DNA of 64,000 nucleotides from Modestobacter lapidis (GCA_019779905.1 JABAKE010000004.1:229510-293509); one strand, 5' to 3'; counted from the stretch's first letter, positions 51,053 to 60,702 are shown. A program made the numbers and translations. Notes: a model not told the origin generated them from the letters alone.

Positions 51053-51963
51053 CGCGCGCACTCGCTGCGGTCACCGTTGTGATGGCAGCGTTGGTTGGGA
51101 CGGTGTCGGTAGCTGGAGACGCTGCTGCTCAGCCGTGTCGAGGCCCGAACTGCTTCAGCACTGGCCTCGAGAGTGGACAAGCGTTCGTAGCGGCGAGCAG
51201 CGTTATCGGACCGATCGACAGCGGCATATACGTCGCCTCGAACATCCAAACCCCGATCGCAATCTACAGTTGGCGTCTTCGCACGCCTTGCCAAGTGGAC
51301 GACGAAGCCCTTGGCGCTTGTACGCCCGGAGTGGTCGCGTGTCCCTCAATAGGTGGTCGGATCATCAACCGCTACGTCGTGCAGAGACAAAGACTCGTTC
51401 AGCCAGATGGCACAGCAGTCGACGGCATCACGCCTGAACCCGGATTGCCGCCCGGGAGCGGCTATGGCGCTTGGGCGACAGTCGCAACTGCCTGCGTCGA
51501 CGTCACGGACCTCAACCCTCCGCCGTCCCCGGACGAGGTGTTCCGCTTCTTCCAGACCCTCCCGCTCCCCCAGTTGACCACCCGGCAGCAGCCGCCGGGC
51601 AACGGCCTGGTCGGCCTCCCGGTCATCTTCTTCACCGACAGCCCGACCACCCAGACCTTCACCGTCGACATCCGCGGCTTCGAGGTCGACATCCAGGCCC
51701 GGGCCGTCGAGTTCGCCTGGCACACCGGTGACGGCACCACCCTCACCACCCCCGACCCCGGCGCGCCCCATCCGAACGAGACGATCACGCACGACTACCG
51801 GGCCGGCACGTACACCGCCTCCCTCACCACCACCTGGGGCGGCACGTACTCGGTCGACGGGGGCGCGTCCGCCGACGTCCCGGGCACCACGACCACCGAC
51901 GGCCCGCCCGCCACGTTCGCCGTCCTCCAGGCCCGCACCGTGTTGACCAACCCTTACGACTGA
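51037..51963 (+). CDS. Secreted protein with PKD-like domain
   Basis: 308 residues. Signal peptide (R-R-L-T-R-A-L-A-A-V-T-V-V-M...A-A-A-Q) with cleavage near residue 31; a Cys-containing N-terminal domain; a Pro-rich middle; and a C-terminal PKD-like beta domain (V-E-F-A-W-H-T-G-D-G-T...T-H-D-Y-R-A-G-T-Y). The first half (to about base 51515) is AT-rich for this genome while the second half has normal GC-rich codons. Paired with the DUF6318 lipoprotein. Function unknown; a start five codons earlier is possible. Confidence 0.75.
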   Translation: MGRRLTRALAAVTVVMAALVGTVSVAGDAAAQPCRGPNCFSTGLESGQAFVAASSVIGPIDSGIYVASNIQTPIAIYSWRLRTPCQVDDEALGACTPGVVACPSIGGRIINRYVVQRQRLVQPDGTAVDGITPEPGLPPGSGYGAWATVATACVDVTDLNPPPSPDEVFRFFQTLPLPQLTTRQQPPGNGLVGLPVIFFTDSPTTQTFTVDIRGFEVDIQARAVEFAWHTGDGTTLTTPDPGAPHPNETITHDYRAGTYTASLTTTWGGTYSVDGGASADVPGTTTTDGPPATFAVLQARTVLTNPYD

Positions 51964-52159
51964 CCGCCCCGAAACCGCGATTCCCTCGTCAGCTCTTCGC
52001 TCCGGACGCCGCACTCCCGCCCCTCCGGACGCATCCGGCACCGCCCGCACCACTGGTCGCCATCGAGTCCAACGCGACCAACGAAACGGCCGATGCTTCG
52101 TCAGCATCTGCCCGGGTAAGAGGGCCAGCGGACCAAGCGGTCCACGTTAGAAACAGGGA

Positions 52160-52342
52160 GTGATCGTCGTGGTGCTCGCCGTTACCTGGCTCGTCGTCGC
52201 GATGGGGGCTGCTCTCCTCCTGGGCGGCGCCATCCGGATCGCCGAGCGACGCGCACCGCTCACCGACCACCTCGCCGGCTTGCCGGCCGACCTCACCGTC
52301 GACGACGTGCTCGGCCGCCACCGCACCGTCCCCTCCCGCTGA
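52160..52342 (+). CDS. Small single-pass membrane protein
   Basis: 60 residues at most. One membrane helix (V-L-A-V-T-W-L-V-V-A-M-G-A-A-L-L-L-G) followed by a basic segment and an acidic-polar tail. No family recognised. The GGGAG before it fits best with the GTG at 52169, which would remove three residues. The 196 bases upstream of it, after the PKD gene, hold no evident feature. Confidence 0.5.
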   Translation: MIVVVLAVTWLVVAMGAALLLGGAIRIAERRAPLTDHLAGLPADLTVDDVLGRHRTVPSR

Positions 52343-52487
52343 CCGCCACCCCGGAGACAGCCGGCAACGACCCCGCTTGACCAGGCGGGAAGCGCGGTAC
52401 CTCACTACGGTCCGAAGGCAGAGGTTGCCCCGGCACACGCCCGGGCAGTGCACGTGCTGCTGACGCACCCGATGGAAGAGGTCTCCC

Positions 52488-53036
52488 ATGTTGGTCCGCC
52501 GGATCGCCCGGCCGTTGCTCGCGTCGTCGTTCATCTACGGAGGCATCCAAACCCTCCGGAACCCGCAGAGCCGCGTGCCCGGCGCCACCCCCATCGTCGA
52601 ACAGCTCACCGAGGTCGCCGACAAGCAGCTGCCCGTCCAGGTACCCAGGGACGTCGAGCAGTGGGTCAAGATCAACGCGGGCCTGCAGGTCGGCGCCGGC
52701 GCCCTGCTGGCCCTCGGCAGGTTCCCGCGCTTCTCCGCCCTGGCCCTGGCCACCTCCCTCGTTCCCACGACGCTGGCCGGCCACCGCTTCTGGGAGCACG
52801 AGGACCCGAAGGAGCGCTTCGGCCAGTCCGCCAACTTCGCGAAGAACACCAGCATGCTGGGCGGCCTGCTCATCGCCGCCGTCGACACCGAGGGCCGGCC
52901 GTCGGTCGGCTGGTTGACCCGCAAGACCGCCGGCCGGGCCGCCGCCGCGGCCGAGGCCAGCTACGAGCGCGCCTCCAAGAAGGCCGCGAAGGCCCAGAAG
53001 AGGGCCGCCAAGCAGGTCAAGAGGGTCACGCACTGA
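52488..53036 (+). CDS. DoxX family membrane protein
   Basis: 182 residues with four hydrophobic segments in DoxX order (R-P-L-L-A-S-S-F-I-Y-G-G at the start; A-G-L-Q-V-G-A-G-A-L-L-A-L-G-R-F-P-R near residue 70) and a long Lys/Ala-rich basic tail (K-A-A-K-A-Q-K-R-A-A-K-Q-V-K-R). DoxX-like proteins are linked to redox stress in mycobacteria. A -10-like TACGGT lies at 52406-52411. The ATG has AGAGGT upstream. Confidence 0.85.
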   Translation: MLVRRIARPLLASSFIYGGIQTLRNPQSRVPGATPIVEQLTEVADKQLPVQVPRDVEQWVKINAGLQVGAGALLALGRFPRFSALALATSLVPTTLAGHRFWEHEDPKERFGQSANFAKNTSMLGGLLIAAVDTEGRPSVGWLTRKTAGRAAAAAEASYERASKKAAKAQKRAAKQVKRVTH

Positions 53037-53046
53037 CCCCAGCACG

Positions 53047-54087
53047 ATGAGCACCGCACCGCTGCCGCCCGCCGGCGCGCTCCGGAGGATCGCCTTCCTC
53101 CTGGAGCGCGCCCGCGAGCCGTCGTACCGGGTGCAGGCCTTCCGGACGGCGGCCACCGTCGTCGCCGCCCTGGACGACGCCGAACTCGACCGGCGGGTGC
53201 GCACTCGAACGCTCAAGGACCTCAAGGGCATCGGCACCAAGACCGCCGCCGTCGTCCTCGAGGCGCACCGCGGCGAGGTCCCGGCCTACCTGCAGGCGCT
53301 CGAGGAGCAGTACGCGGAGCTGGCCCCGCTCGCCGACGACGCCGCCGCGCTGCGTGCCGCGCTCAAGGGCGACCTGCACGCCCACTCCGACTGGTCCGAC
53401 GGCGGCAGCCCCATCCGGGACATGGCCGAGGCCGCGATCGGCATCGGCCACGAGTACCTGGCCCTCACCGACCACTCCCCCCGGCTCACCGTCGCCAACG
53501 GCCTCACCGCCGCCCGGCTGGAACGCCAGCTCGACGAGGTCGCCGCGCTGAACCAGGAGCTCGCCCCGTTCCGGATCCTCACCGGCATCGAGTGCGACAT
53601 CAACGTCGACGGCTCGCTCGACCAGGCCGACGAGCTCCTCGGCCGGCTGGACGTCGTCGTGGCCAGCGTGCACTCCGAGCTCCGCGCGCCCCGCCCGCAG
53701 ATGACCGAGCGGATGCTCGCCGCCGTCGCCAACCCGCACACCGACGTCCTGGGGCACTGCACCGGCCGGCTGGTCATCGGCCGGCAGCAACGCAACGGCA
53801 CCCAGCGGCCCCGGCCGGAGAGCGACTTCGACGCCGAGGCCGTCTTCACCGCCTGCGTCGAGCACGGAACGGCGGTGGAGATCAACTCCCGCCCCGAGCG
53901 GCTCGACCCGCCGCGCCGGCTGCTCACCCTGGCCGAGGAGCTGGGCTGCGAGTTCGCCATCGACACCGACGCCCACGCCCCCGGCCAGCTCGACTGGCAG
54001 GACGCCGGCTGCGTCCGCGCCGTGGAGTGCGGAGTGCCGGCCGACCGGGTGATCAACACCAGGACGGCGGACGTCCTGCTGCGCTGA
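53047..54087 (+). CDS. PHP domain phosphoesterase with helix-hairpin-helix
   Basis: 346 residues. The N-terminal ~90 residues resemble the PolX-type helical/HhH region (Y-R-V-Q-A-F-R-T-A...L-K-G-I-G-T-K-T-A-A-V-V). The PHP domain follows with metal motifs D-L-H-A-H-S-D-W-S-D-G near 110, L-T-D-H-S, T-G-I-E-C-D-I-N, S-V-H-S, and I-D-T-D-A-H-A-P. It looks like PolX without the polymerase palm, so DNA repair-related nuclease or phosphatase activity is likely. Follows DoxX by 10 bases. Confidence 0.87.
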   Translation: MSTAPLPPAGALRRIAFLLERAREPSYRVQAFRTAATVVAALDDAELDRRVRTRTLKDLKGIGTKTAAVVLEAHRGEVPAYLQALEEQYAELAPLADDAAALRAALKGDLHAHSDWSDGGSPIRDMAEAAIGIGHEYLALTDHSPRLTVANGLTAARLERQLDEVAALNQELAPFRILTGIECDINVDGSLDQADELLGRLDVVVASVHSELRAPRPQMTERMLAAVANPHTDVLGHCTGRLVIGRQQRNGTQRPRPESDFDAEAVFTACVEHGTAVEINSRPERLDPPRRLLTLAEELGCEFAIDTDAHAPGQLDWQDAGCVRAVECGVPADRVINTRTADVLLR

Positions 54088-54113
54088 TCGACCACGGTCG
54101 GCCGGCACCTACC

Positions 54114-55538
54114 TCACTGCGCGTCCGAGCCCGGGCTGCCCTTCCGGGCAAGGGCACGGGCAGTGGCCCCGTCGCCGCGCGGAACGATCGGCGACGGGTC
54201 GGGATCGCTGACCTCCGCGTCCTCCCGACCGGGCCGGGCACCCGCGAGCGCCTGCGCCTGCTCCGGGGTGACGTCGTCGACGACGAAGTTCGCCCGCACC
54301 GCCGGCCGCTCGTCGAGGACGACGGTGGAGCCGCTGATCGCCACCTGCGCGGCCCGGTCGGGGTCGACCACGAAGTTGCCGTACGGCGACCGTGACCCCT
54401 CGGCCACGAACGACCGCTGCGGGCGCGCACCGTCCCCGGCCGGCACCGGCTGCTCGCGAAGGACAGCGACCGGCGTGACCCGGACCCAGGGCAGCAGCCG
54501 GGCCCCGCGGCCGGCGGCGACGTCCTCGACCCAGCCGACGAGCAGCACGGCCACGAAGATCAGCGCCCAGGTCGCGGCGAACTGCAGCGCCATCCCCTGC
54601 CCGTCGTCGGTGTGGTACCGGGCCAGCGGGGTGCGCGCCAGCACGTACGGCGCGAGGAAGATCGCGAAGTTGCCCCACAGGTAGATCGTCATCGCCCGGC
54701 TGTTGAACAGCGAGACGATCGCGTCCAGGGTGGGCAGCCGGCCGAGCCAGTCCATCCGCGTGTAGAGGCGCAGCAGGATCAGCACGGTGCCGGTGAAGTA
54801 CAGCATCGCGGCCATCGGGTTGTCGTCGACGTTCCACGAGCCGTACCGCTCCTGCTGGGACAGCGCGAACCACAGCCCGCCGGCCATCAGGGCCAGCCCG
54901 GCCAGGATCGTGCTGCCCAGCGGGAGGTCGCGGATCTTGCCGTCGTGGTGGGCGAAGCCCAGCATCCAGCAGATCCCGTAGATGCACAGCGAGGCGATGA
55001 TGTCCCAGTACGGGTCGGGGAAGTCGACCAGCCCGAGGGTCATCAGCGGCAGCACCAGCGCCGGCACCGCCATCGTGCGCAGCGGCCACCGGCGGAACAG
55101 CCACAGCAGCGCCGGGCTGATCAGCAGGAACCACAGGTACGTGCGGATGTACCACAGCGGCAGCACCCAGTCCGACCCCAGATCGGACGCCGGCGGGTCG
55201 GCCAGCGGGAAGATCCACAGCCAGGCGTTGCGCCAAGTGAGGTCCGCGGTGCCGTACTCGTCGCCCGCCGTCCAGCCGGCCGCGAGCATGAACACCAGGA
55301 CCGTGGCGCCGAACACCCAGAACGGCGGGAGCAGCCGGCGCAGCCGCTTGCGCCAGAAGTCCCGCGAGCTGACGGCGCGGTCCAGCGACGACGTCACCAG
55401 CGCGCCACCGAGGGCGAACATGATGCCGATCGACGGGAAGATCGCGGGCAGCCACACCCAGCCGAAGGTGTGGAAGGTGACGACCCGGATGAGGGCGAGC
55501 GCCCGCAGCAGGTCGATGTAGCGGTCCCTGGTCCTCAT
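54114..55538 (-). CDS. Acyltransferase 3 family membrane protein
   Basis: 474 residues, about ten membrane helices in residues 1-350. N-terminal R-Y-I-D-L-L-R-A-L-A-L-I-R-V-V-T-F-H-T is the acyltransferase 3 start with its catalytic His. The C-terminal ~120 residues are hydrophilic and Pro/Arg/Asp-rich, longer than usual, and probably cytoplasmic. It is the last gene of the exopolysaccharide operon and could O-acylate the polymer, as IcaC is proposed to do for PNAG. ATGA overlap with the GH18 gene. Confidence 0.85.
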   Translation of the reverse strand: MRTRDRYIDLLRALALIRVVTFHTFGWVWLPAIFPSIGIMFALGGALVTSSLDRAVSSRDFWRKRLRRLLPPFWVFGATVLVFMLAAGWTAGDEYGTADLTWRNAWLWIFPLADPPASDLGSDWVLPLWYIRTYLWFLLISPALLWLFRRWPLRTMAVPALVLPLMTLGLVDFPDPYWDIIASLCIYGICWMLGFAHHDGKIRDLPLGSTILAGLALMAGGLWFALSQQERYGSWNVDDNPMAAMLYFTGTVLILLRLYTRMDWLGRLPTLDAIVSLFNSRAMTIYLWGNFAIFLAPYVLARTPLARYHTDDGQGMALQFAATWALIFVAVLLVGWVEDVAAGRGARLLPWVRVTPVAVLREQPVPAGDGARPQRSFVAEGSRSPYGNFVVDPDRAAQVAISGSTVVLDERPAVRANFVVDDVTPEQAQALAGARPGREDAEVSDPDPSPIVPRGDGATARALARKGSPGSDAQ

Positions 55539-56590
55539 GCGGCGCTCCCTCGTGTGGCCGCGGCCACTGATGTCCACAGCTCGGGGTCCTCGCCGCCGAG
55601 GGCCCAGATGGCCACTCCGCGGAGCTCGGCGTCGATCGCCAGCTGCTGCTTGGCAGCCAGCGAGCGGGCGTCCTCGTACCAGACGGTGTGCTGCACGCCG
55701 TCCTGTTCGTAGCTGAAGGTCCAGCTGGCCGACCGGGGAACCCACTCGGGCGTGGCGCCGACCCTGCGGGCCAGCTCCACGGCGTCGGTCGCCTGCAGGG
55801 TCGTGCCCTGCTGCCCCACCCAGTCGTAGCCGTAGGTGGCCAGGCCGAGCATCAGCTTCTCCGCCGGCACCCGCTGCGTCGCGTACGTGATGACGCCGCG
55901 CACCCACTCCAGCGGCGCGACCGGCCCGGCCTCGCTGGTCGACCAGGAGTGGTCGTAGGTCATGACCCGCACCTCGTCGGCGATCTGCCCGAGCACCTGG
56001 TAGCTGTAGGCCAGCCCCCACTCGTCCTGGTCGTTCACGCGGGCCGGCACGGCCACGGTCAGCCGCATGCCCTCGGCGTGCAGGTCGTCGGCCAGCTGGT
56101 CCAGGAAGTCGGTGAACACCGGGCCGGCCGTGGGCGGCAGGGCCTCGTAGTCGATGTCCAGCCCGTCCCACTCGTGCTGCACGGCGGTCCGGACGAGCTC
56201 CCTGCGGTGCGCGTCGGCCTTCCCCGGGTCGGCGAGCACCTCGGCCACCAGGCCGCCCTGCCAGCCACCGTCCAGGTAGTTCTGCACGGTCGGGATCACC
56301 CGCACGTCCGGGCGCTCCAGCAGCGCCTGCACCTCCGGAGCCGGCTGCTGCACCGCCACCCCGCCGTCCGCGGTGAAGGACGCCAGCGTCGGGCTCACCT
56401 CGGTGACCCCGGCGTCCAGCGCCGGGGGCAGCGAGCCTCCGGCCCGGGGGTCGGCCGTGGGCAGCCAGGCCGCCGCGACCAGGGTGTGCGGGCCGGGGAG
56501 GACGACCGGTCGCAGGACGACGATGCCCGCCGCCACGCCGAGGACGGCGACGACCGCCGCCGCCCACAGCGCCACTGATCTCCGGCTCAT
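55535..56590 (-). CDS. Exported GH18 family glycoside hydrolase
   Basis: 351 residues. Signal anchor at about 7-27, then a GH18 TIM barrel similar to YaaH/SleL-like enzymes. Catalytic D-x-x-D-x-D-x-E is intact as D-G-L-D-I-D-Y-E near residue 146; further conserved M-T-Y-D-H-S near 212 and W-A-L-G-G-E-D at the end. Would cleave a beta-1,4-linked GlcNAc-type polymer, possibly the product of the neighbouring synthase. ATGA overlaps on both sides. Confidence 0.88.
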   Translation of the reverse strand: MSRRSVALWAAAVVAVLGVAAGIVVLRPVVLPGPHTLVAAAWLPTADPRAGGSLPPALDAGVTEVSPTLASFTADGGVAVQQPAPEVQALLERPDVRVIPTVQNYLDGGWQGGLVAEVLADPGKADAHRRELVRTAVQHEWDGLDIDYEALPPTAGPVFTDFLDQLADDLHAEGMRLTVAVPARVNDQDEWGLAYSYQVLGQIADEVRVMTYDHSWSTSEAGPVAPLEWVRGVITYATQRVPAEKLMLGLATYGYDWVGQQGTTLQATDAVELARRVGATPEWVPRSASWTFSYEQDGVQHTVWYEDARSLAAKQQLAIDAELRGVAIWALGGEDPELWTSVAAATRGSAA

Positions 56591-58962
56591 GCGCGCACCG
56601 CCACGGGCTGGACGGCGTCCGGCTCGGCCGGGAGCGGCCGGACCTCGTTCGGCTGCGTGGCGACCTCGTCCATGTGGGCGGTGCGGGCCAGCTTGTTCCA
56701 GCCCAGCCGCACGCCGCGCAGCGCGGTGCCCAGCGAGGCGTAGAGCAGGTAGGCCCGCAGCGGCTCGTAGATGAGCCGGTAGAGCGGCACCATCAGCAGG
56801 TGCGTCGGGCGCTCCTTCATCAGGTACAGCGCCACCGCGGCCATCACCCCGTAGATCGCGGAGAACAGGCCGAAGTACAGCAGCACGTGGGCCAGGCCCT
56901 GCGTGGCCAGCATCTGCGCGACGACGATGAAGATGAACGGGGTGAACACCAGCGGCACCAGCACGGTGATCAGCGCCATCGGCATGATCAGCATGCCCAG
57001 CCAGCCGTACCGGGGCCGCAGGATCATGTTCCGGTGCCGCCAGACCGCCTGGAGGGTGCCGAACATCCACCGGACCCGCTGCTTGAGCAGCGCGTCCACC
57101 GTCTCCGGCGCCTCGGTGTAGGCCACCGCGTCGTCGGCCTGCTCCACCCGCCAGCCGTACTGGTGCAGCATCAGGGTCAGGTCGCAGTCCTCGGCGAGCG
57201 TGGCGTCGCTGTACCCGCCGGCCTGCAGGACGGCGCTCTTCCGCCAGGCCGCGCAGGCCCCGGGGATGACCATCACCGCGTTGAGCAGCGCGGACGCCGA
57301 GCGCTCCACCCCGATCTGGGTGATGTACTCCAGCGCCTGCCACCGGGTGATGACGTTGCGCGAGTAGTTGCCGACCTTGATCACCCCGGCGACGGCGCCG
57401 ACCCGCGGGGAGCGGAAGCCGGCCATCAGGTGGCCGACGGTCTCCTGGGTGAACAGGGTGTCGGCGTCCAGGGTGACGACGAAGGGCTGGGTCACGGCCC
57501 CGAAGCCACGGTTCAGCGCGGCCCACTTGCCGGCGTTCGCCTGGGTGATCAGCCGGACGCGGCTGTCCCGGGCCGCCAGGTCGCGCACCATCGCGGCGGT
57601 TCCGTCGGTGCTGCCGTCGTCGACCACGATGACCTCGCGCACCGGGTACTTCGACGCGAGCACGTACTCGACGGTGCGGGTGATCACCAGTTCCTCGTTG
57701 AAGGCGGCGATCAGCACCGACACACCCGGCCGGGCGGTGGACGGCGCGGCCGCCGTCCGGCGGCGCACCACCCAGGCGCGGACCAGGGCGAGCACGGTGT
57801 TGAACAGGCCGAGCCCCAGCATGGTGACCAGGGCGAGGACGAACAGGCCCTGCAGCAGACCGCCGGGCAGGACGAACAGCACCTGGGCCACGTGCAGCGC
57901 GGTGCGGTCCCAGATGGTCACGTCGGCGGTGCCGGTGCCCGCCTCGATGTCCGGGTTCACCTGGGCCATCGTGTGGAAGGTGTAGCCGGCCTCGCGGGCC
58001 TCGCCGATCAGCTTCTCGACGTAGTCGAGGGTGATCTGCCGGTCGGCGCCGCCACCGTCGTGCAGCAGCATGGTGATGTTCTCCCCGCTGCTGAGGTCGG
58101 GCAGCGGGATCTCCCCCTCCTTCTCGCCGCTGGCGTAGGCCCAGTCCAGGGTGTCGAAGTCGTGCGAGGCCACCACGTAGCCGAGCTGCTGGGCGCGGAG
58201 GATGCCCGGGATGTCGCCCTGGATCGACTCGACGTCGTCACCCTCGTAGGGCAGCCGGAAGTAGGAGGCGTACTCGCCCGTCTGCGCGCGCATGATCCGG
58301 TCGGCGAGCGCCAGCTCGGCTTCCTGGCGGAACCCCGTCGCGGTGTTGATGTCGACGTGCGTGGTGGTGTGGTTCCCCAGCGCGAAGCCCTCGCGCAGGA
58401 GCCGCTTCATGATCTCGGGGTTCTTGGCCATCTGCTCGCCGGTCACGAAGAACGTGGCCGGCACCTGGTACTCGCTGAGCAGGTCGAGCAGCTTCGGGGT
58501 CCAGTACGGGTCGGGCCCGTCGTCGAAGGTCATCGAGATGGTCCTGGTCGCGGCGGCGCTGTAGCCGTAGCGCTGGACGACGTACTCGGCGCCGTCGGTC
58601 GCGTCGACGTCCTGCGGCGACAGCTCGGCGAGGATCTCGCCGTCGAACGGGTCCTGGCCGTAGACGACGCCGGCGGCCGGGACCAGCCGGAGGACGCGGG
58701 TCAGCGGGCCGTCGCCGATGACGGGGGCGGTGCCCACCTCGTCCGCGGTCGGCCCGTCGAGCGCCGGCCGGCCCTCGAGGGCGGGGGACGTGGTGATCCG
58801 GGGGATGGCGATCGCGACGAAGGCGATGGCGAAGGCCAGCAGCGTGAGCAGGAGCGCGCGGATGACCTTCCAGCGCCGCCCGGAGGGGTTGAGGAAGACC
58901 GGGCGGTCGGGGTGGACGCGGCGGCGCACGGTGGCACCGCGGTCACGGACGGAGCGGAACAT
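56587..58962 (-). CDS. Fused polysaccharide deacetylase (NodB) and GT2 synthase
   Basis: 791 residues. N-terminal membrane helix (~35-55), exported NodB deacetylase (~140-335) with T-F-D-D-G-P-D, H-T-T-T-H and R-L-P-Y, then two membrane helices (~365-400), a cytoplasmic GT2 domain (~410-640) with D-D-G-S-T-D-G-T, D-A-D-T, E-D-C-D and Q-R-V-R-W, and four C-terminal helices. The Q-x-x-R-W motif marks a processive synthase. Makes and trims an N-acetylhexosamine polymer in one protein. First gene of the operon; ATG 58962 has GAGGAGGGCC upstream. Confidence 0.92.
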   Translation of the reverse strand: MFRSVRDRGATVRRRVHPDRPVFLNPSGRRWKVIRALLLTLLAFAIAFVAIAIPRITTSPALEGRPALDGPTADEVGTAPVIGDGPLTRVLRLVPAAGVVYGQDPFDGEILAELSPQDVDATDGAEYVVQRYGYSAAATRTISMTFDDGPDPYWTPKLLDLLSEYQVPATFFVTGEQMAKNPEIMKRLLREGFALGNHTTTHVDINTATGFRQEAELALADRIMRAQTGEYASYFRLPYEGDDVESIQGDIPGILRAQQLGYVVASHDFDTLDWAYASGEKEGEIPLPDLSSGENITMLLHDGGGADRQITLDYVEKLIGEAREAGYTFHTMAQVNPDIEAGTGTADVTIWDRTALHVAQVLFVLPGGLLQGLFVLALVTMLGLGLFNTVLALVRAWVVRRRTAAAPSTARPGVSVLIAAFNEELVITRTVEYVLASKYPVREVIVVDDGSTDGTAAMVRDLAARDSRVRLITQANAGKWAALNRGFGAVTQPFVVTLDADTLFTQETVGHLMAGFRSPRVGAVAGVIKVGNYSRNVITRWQALEYITQIGVERSASALLNAVMVIPGACAAWRKSAVLQAGGYSDATLAEDCDLTLMLHQYGWRVEQADDAVAYTEAPETVDALLKQRVRWMFGTLQAVWRHRNMILRPRYGWLGMLIMPMALITVLVPLVFTPFIFIVVAQMLATQGLAHVLLYFGLFSAIYGVMAAVALYLMKERPTHLLMVPLYRLIYEPLRAYLLYASLGTALRGVRLGWNKLARTAHMDEVATQPNEVRPLPAEPDAVQPVAVRA

Positions 58963-59161
58963 CGAGGGGGGCCCTCCTCGGGCGTGCACAGGGCGGCACG
59001 GTGGAAAGACGGGTCAAGGTCTTGGGGGATCGAGGAACGGGCCCGACGAGGGGCCGGCCGCGATCAGGCCGACGGGCAGCAACGCAGCGGCCGCAGCGGG
59101 CCGGGCCGGCGTGCACCGGGGCGTGCCTGCACGAAGGCAGGCGGGAAGAGAGCCCGCAGGC

Positions 59162-60592
59162 TCAGCCGGGGCTGGACCCCGGAACGGCGGCGCGGAGGAC
59201 GACCGGAGCGACCGTGTGCAGGACGACGGCGCCCGCGGGGTTCGCGTCGCTGGACGCCGCGGCGAGGGGGTGCACCGCCCACGGGAGACCCTGCGCGCCA
59301 CCGCCGCCACCCGTGCCGGGGCCGGCCTGGGACGACGTGGGGCAGGCGCCACCGGACACCGGCGCGGCGGGTGCCGACGCGGGCATCGGGGTGGGGCCGA
59401 GCGGGGCCGGCACGGGGGCCGGCGCCTGGACCGGCGCGGAGGCGATGGCCTGGGCAGCGGCCGCGGTGCGCGACGGCGTCGCGGTCTGGACCTGGGCGCT
59501 GCGCGGTCGGGCGTGCGTGGCCGGGGTCGACCCGACCGCGACACGGGCGACCGAGGAGGCGGTGGTGATGTCCGCGCGCCCCGCGCACAGCGCCGACGGC
59601 GCGACCGCGTCGGCCGGCCGGGCCGGGGCCTGGGCCGTCTCGTCGGCGGTGGTGGTTCCGCTGCGGAGGCCTGTCGCGCTGCGGAGGTCAGCCGTGGTGG
59701 GCCCGAGGGAGAGGGCGGGCCCGGCCGCACCGGCCGCCGGCGGGGCGTCGGCGGCGGCGTCGGGCTGCTCGGCGGCGTCGGACGGCTCGGCGGCGCCGGC
59801 CGGCGACTGCTCCGCCGGGTCCTGCTTCACCGGGTCCTGCTCCGCCGCGACGCCGGCCACGGGGCCGGCCACGGGGCCCTCGACCACGACGGGCTCCACC
59901 ACGACCGGCTCCACCACGACCGGCTCCACCACGACCGGCTCCACCACGACGGGGGCTTCGGGGGTGGGCGGCGGCACGGGCAGCGCCGGAACGGCCGGCG
60001 GCCCGCCGGCGTCGGGGAGCTGGGGGGTCTCGTTCCCGGGAGCTGCGTCCTCGGCGGCCGGGTCGCCCGCGGGGGCGTCACTCGGCGCGGGGACATCACC
60101 GGCGTCGCTCGGCGCCGGTCGGCCGGCGTCGGCGCCGGGGTCCACCGCCGGACCGGGCGCGCCGCCGGGGGCCGGAGCCGGAGGCTGCGCCGGCTGCGGC
60201 TCGATGGAGGAGGGAGACGAGGGCGCCGGGCGATCGACGGGAACGCCCTCGCCGACAGCCTCGGGGTCACCGACTGTGACGTCGACGGGTCCGAAAGATC
60301 CCGGAACTGCGGGCTCGCCGACCGCGACGCCGGCCGGAACGGGGGAACTGTCGGTGAGGACGCCGGCGAGTCCGTCGACCGGGGCCGGCAGCGAGGCGCT
60401 CCGGTCGGCTGACGAAACCTCCTGCGCAACGGCGGTGTCCGCGGCTGCGGCGGCGACCACGCCGGCCCCCAGGAAGAGGAACGCGCACGTGACCAGCCGC
60501 CGGCGCCAGTTCCGGCCGAGCACGGTCAGTGACTGACCGTTTCGCTCCGCACCGACGCTGCTCACTCGGGCGAGGCTAAGGCCGGAGATCAT
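59162..60592 (-). CDS. Secreted Pro/Ala/Val-rich low-complexity protein
   Basis: Up to 476 residues. A hydrophobic signal sequence ([14 protein letters not shown]) ends in A-V-A-Q; the rest is Pro, Ala, Asp and Gly rich with four tandem P-V-V-V-E units around residue 225 and few Cys (one pair, about residues 340 and 425). No fold recognised; it may be a wall-associated stalk protein. The start is uncertain: a GTG at 60523 begins V-L-G-R-N-W-R-R-R just before the signal helix and may be the real one. Confidence 0.6.
   Translation of the reverse strand: MISGLSLARVSSVGAERNGQSLTVLGRNWRRRLVTCAFLFLGAGVVAAAAADTAVAQEVSSADRSASLPAPVDGLAGVLTDSSPVPAGVAVGEPAVPGSFGPVDVTVGDPEAVGEGVPVDRPAPSSPSSIEPQPAQPPAPAPGGAPGPAVDPGADAGRPAPSDAGDVPAPSDAPAGDPAAEDAAPGNETPQLPDAGGPPAVPALPVPPPTPEAPVVVEPVVVEPVVVEPVVVEPVVVEGPVAGPVAGVAAEQDPVKQDPAEQSPAGAAEPSDAAEQPDAAADAPPAAGAAGPALSLGPTTADLRSATGLRSGTTTADETAQAPARPADAVAPSALCAGRADITTASSVARVAVGSTPATHARPRSAQVQTATPSRTAAAAQAIASAPVQAPAPVPAPLGPTPMPASAPAAPVSGGACPTSSQAGPGTGGGGGAQGLPWAVHPLAAASSDANPAGAVVLHTVAPVVLRAAVPGSSPG
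59895..59955 (-). repeat. 15-base in-frame tandem repeats (PVVVE)
   Basis: About four copies of a 15-base unit (TCCACCACGACCGGC on the plus strand) inside the secreted-protein gene, keeping frame and coding P-V-V-V-E. Copy number may vary between strains through slippage. Confidence 0.85.
60522..60540. repeat. Palindrome ACGGTCAGT-G-ACTGACCGT near the secreted-protein start
   Basis: Nine-base perfect arms with one central base. It lies directly upstream of the alternative GTG start at 60523 of the secreted protein. If that start is used, the palindrome is an operator or start-proximal hairpin; if the longer start is used, it is coding. Confidence 0.55.
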
Positions 60593-60702
60593 CAGTCACC
60601 AAGTGTTACCCCGGTGGGATGGAGCTCACCCGCGACACCCCGCACCGGCTTCGCGTGGAGTGCCCCCGGTGTCACTCAGTGTGGCCATTTTCCCGGGCGT
60701 GA

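Noticed and set aside
59895..59955. CRISPR-like array of short repeats
   Set aside because: Units are 15 bases, contiguous without spacers, in frame within a gene and coding PVVVE.
60593..60702. Cyclic-di-AMP (ydaO-type) riboswitch before the secreted-protein gene
   Set aside because: No conserved ydaO motifs were found in the short 5' region.
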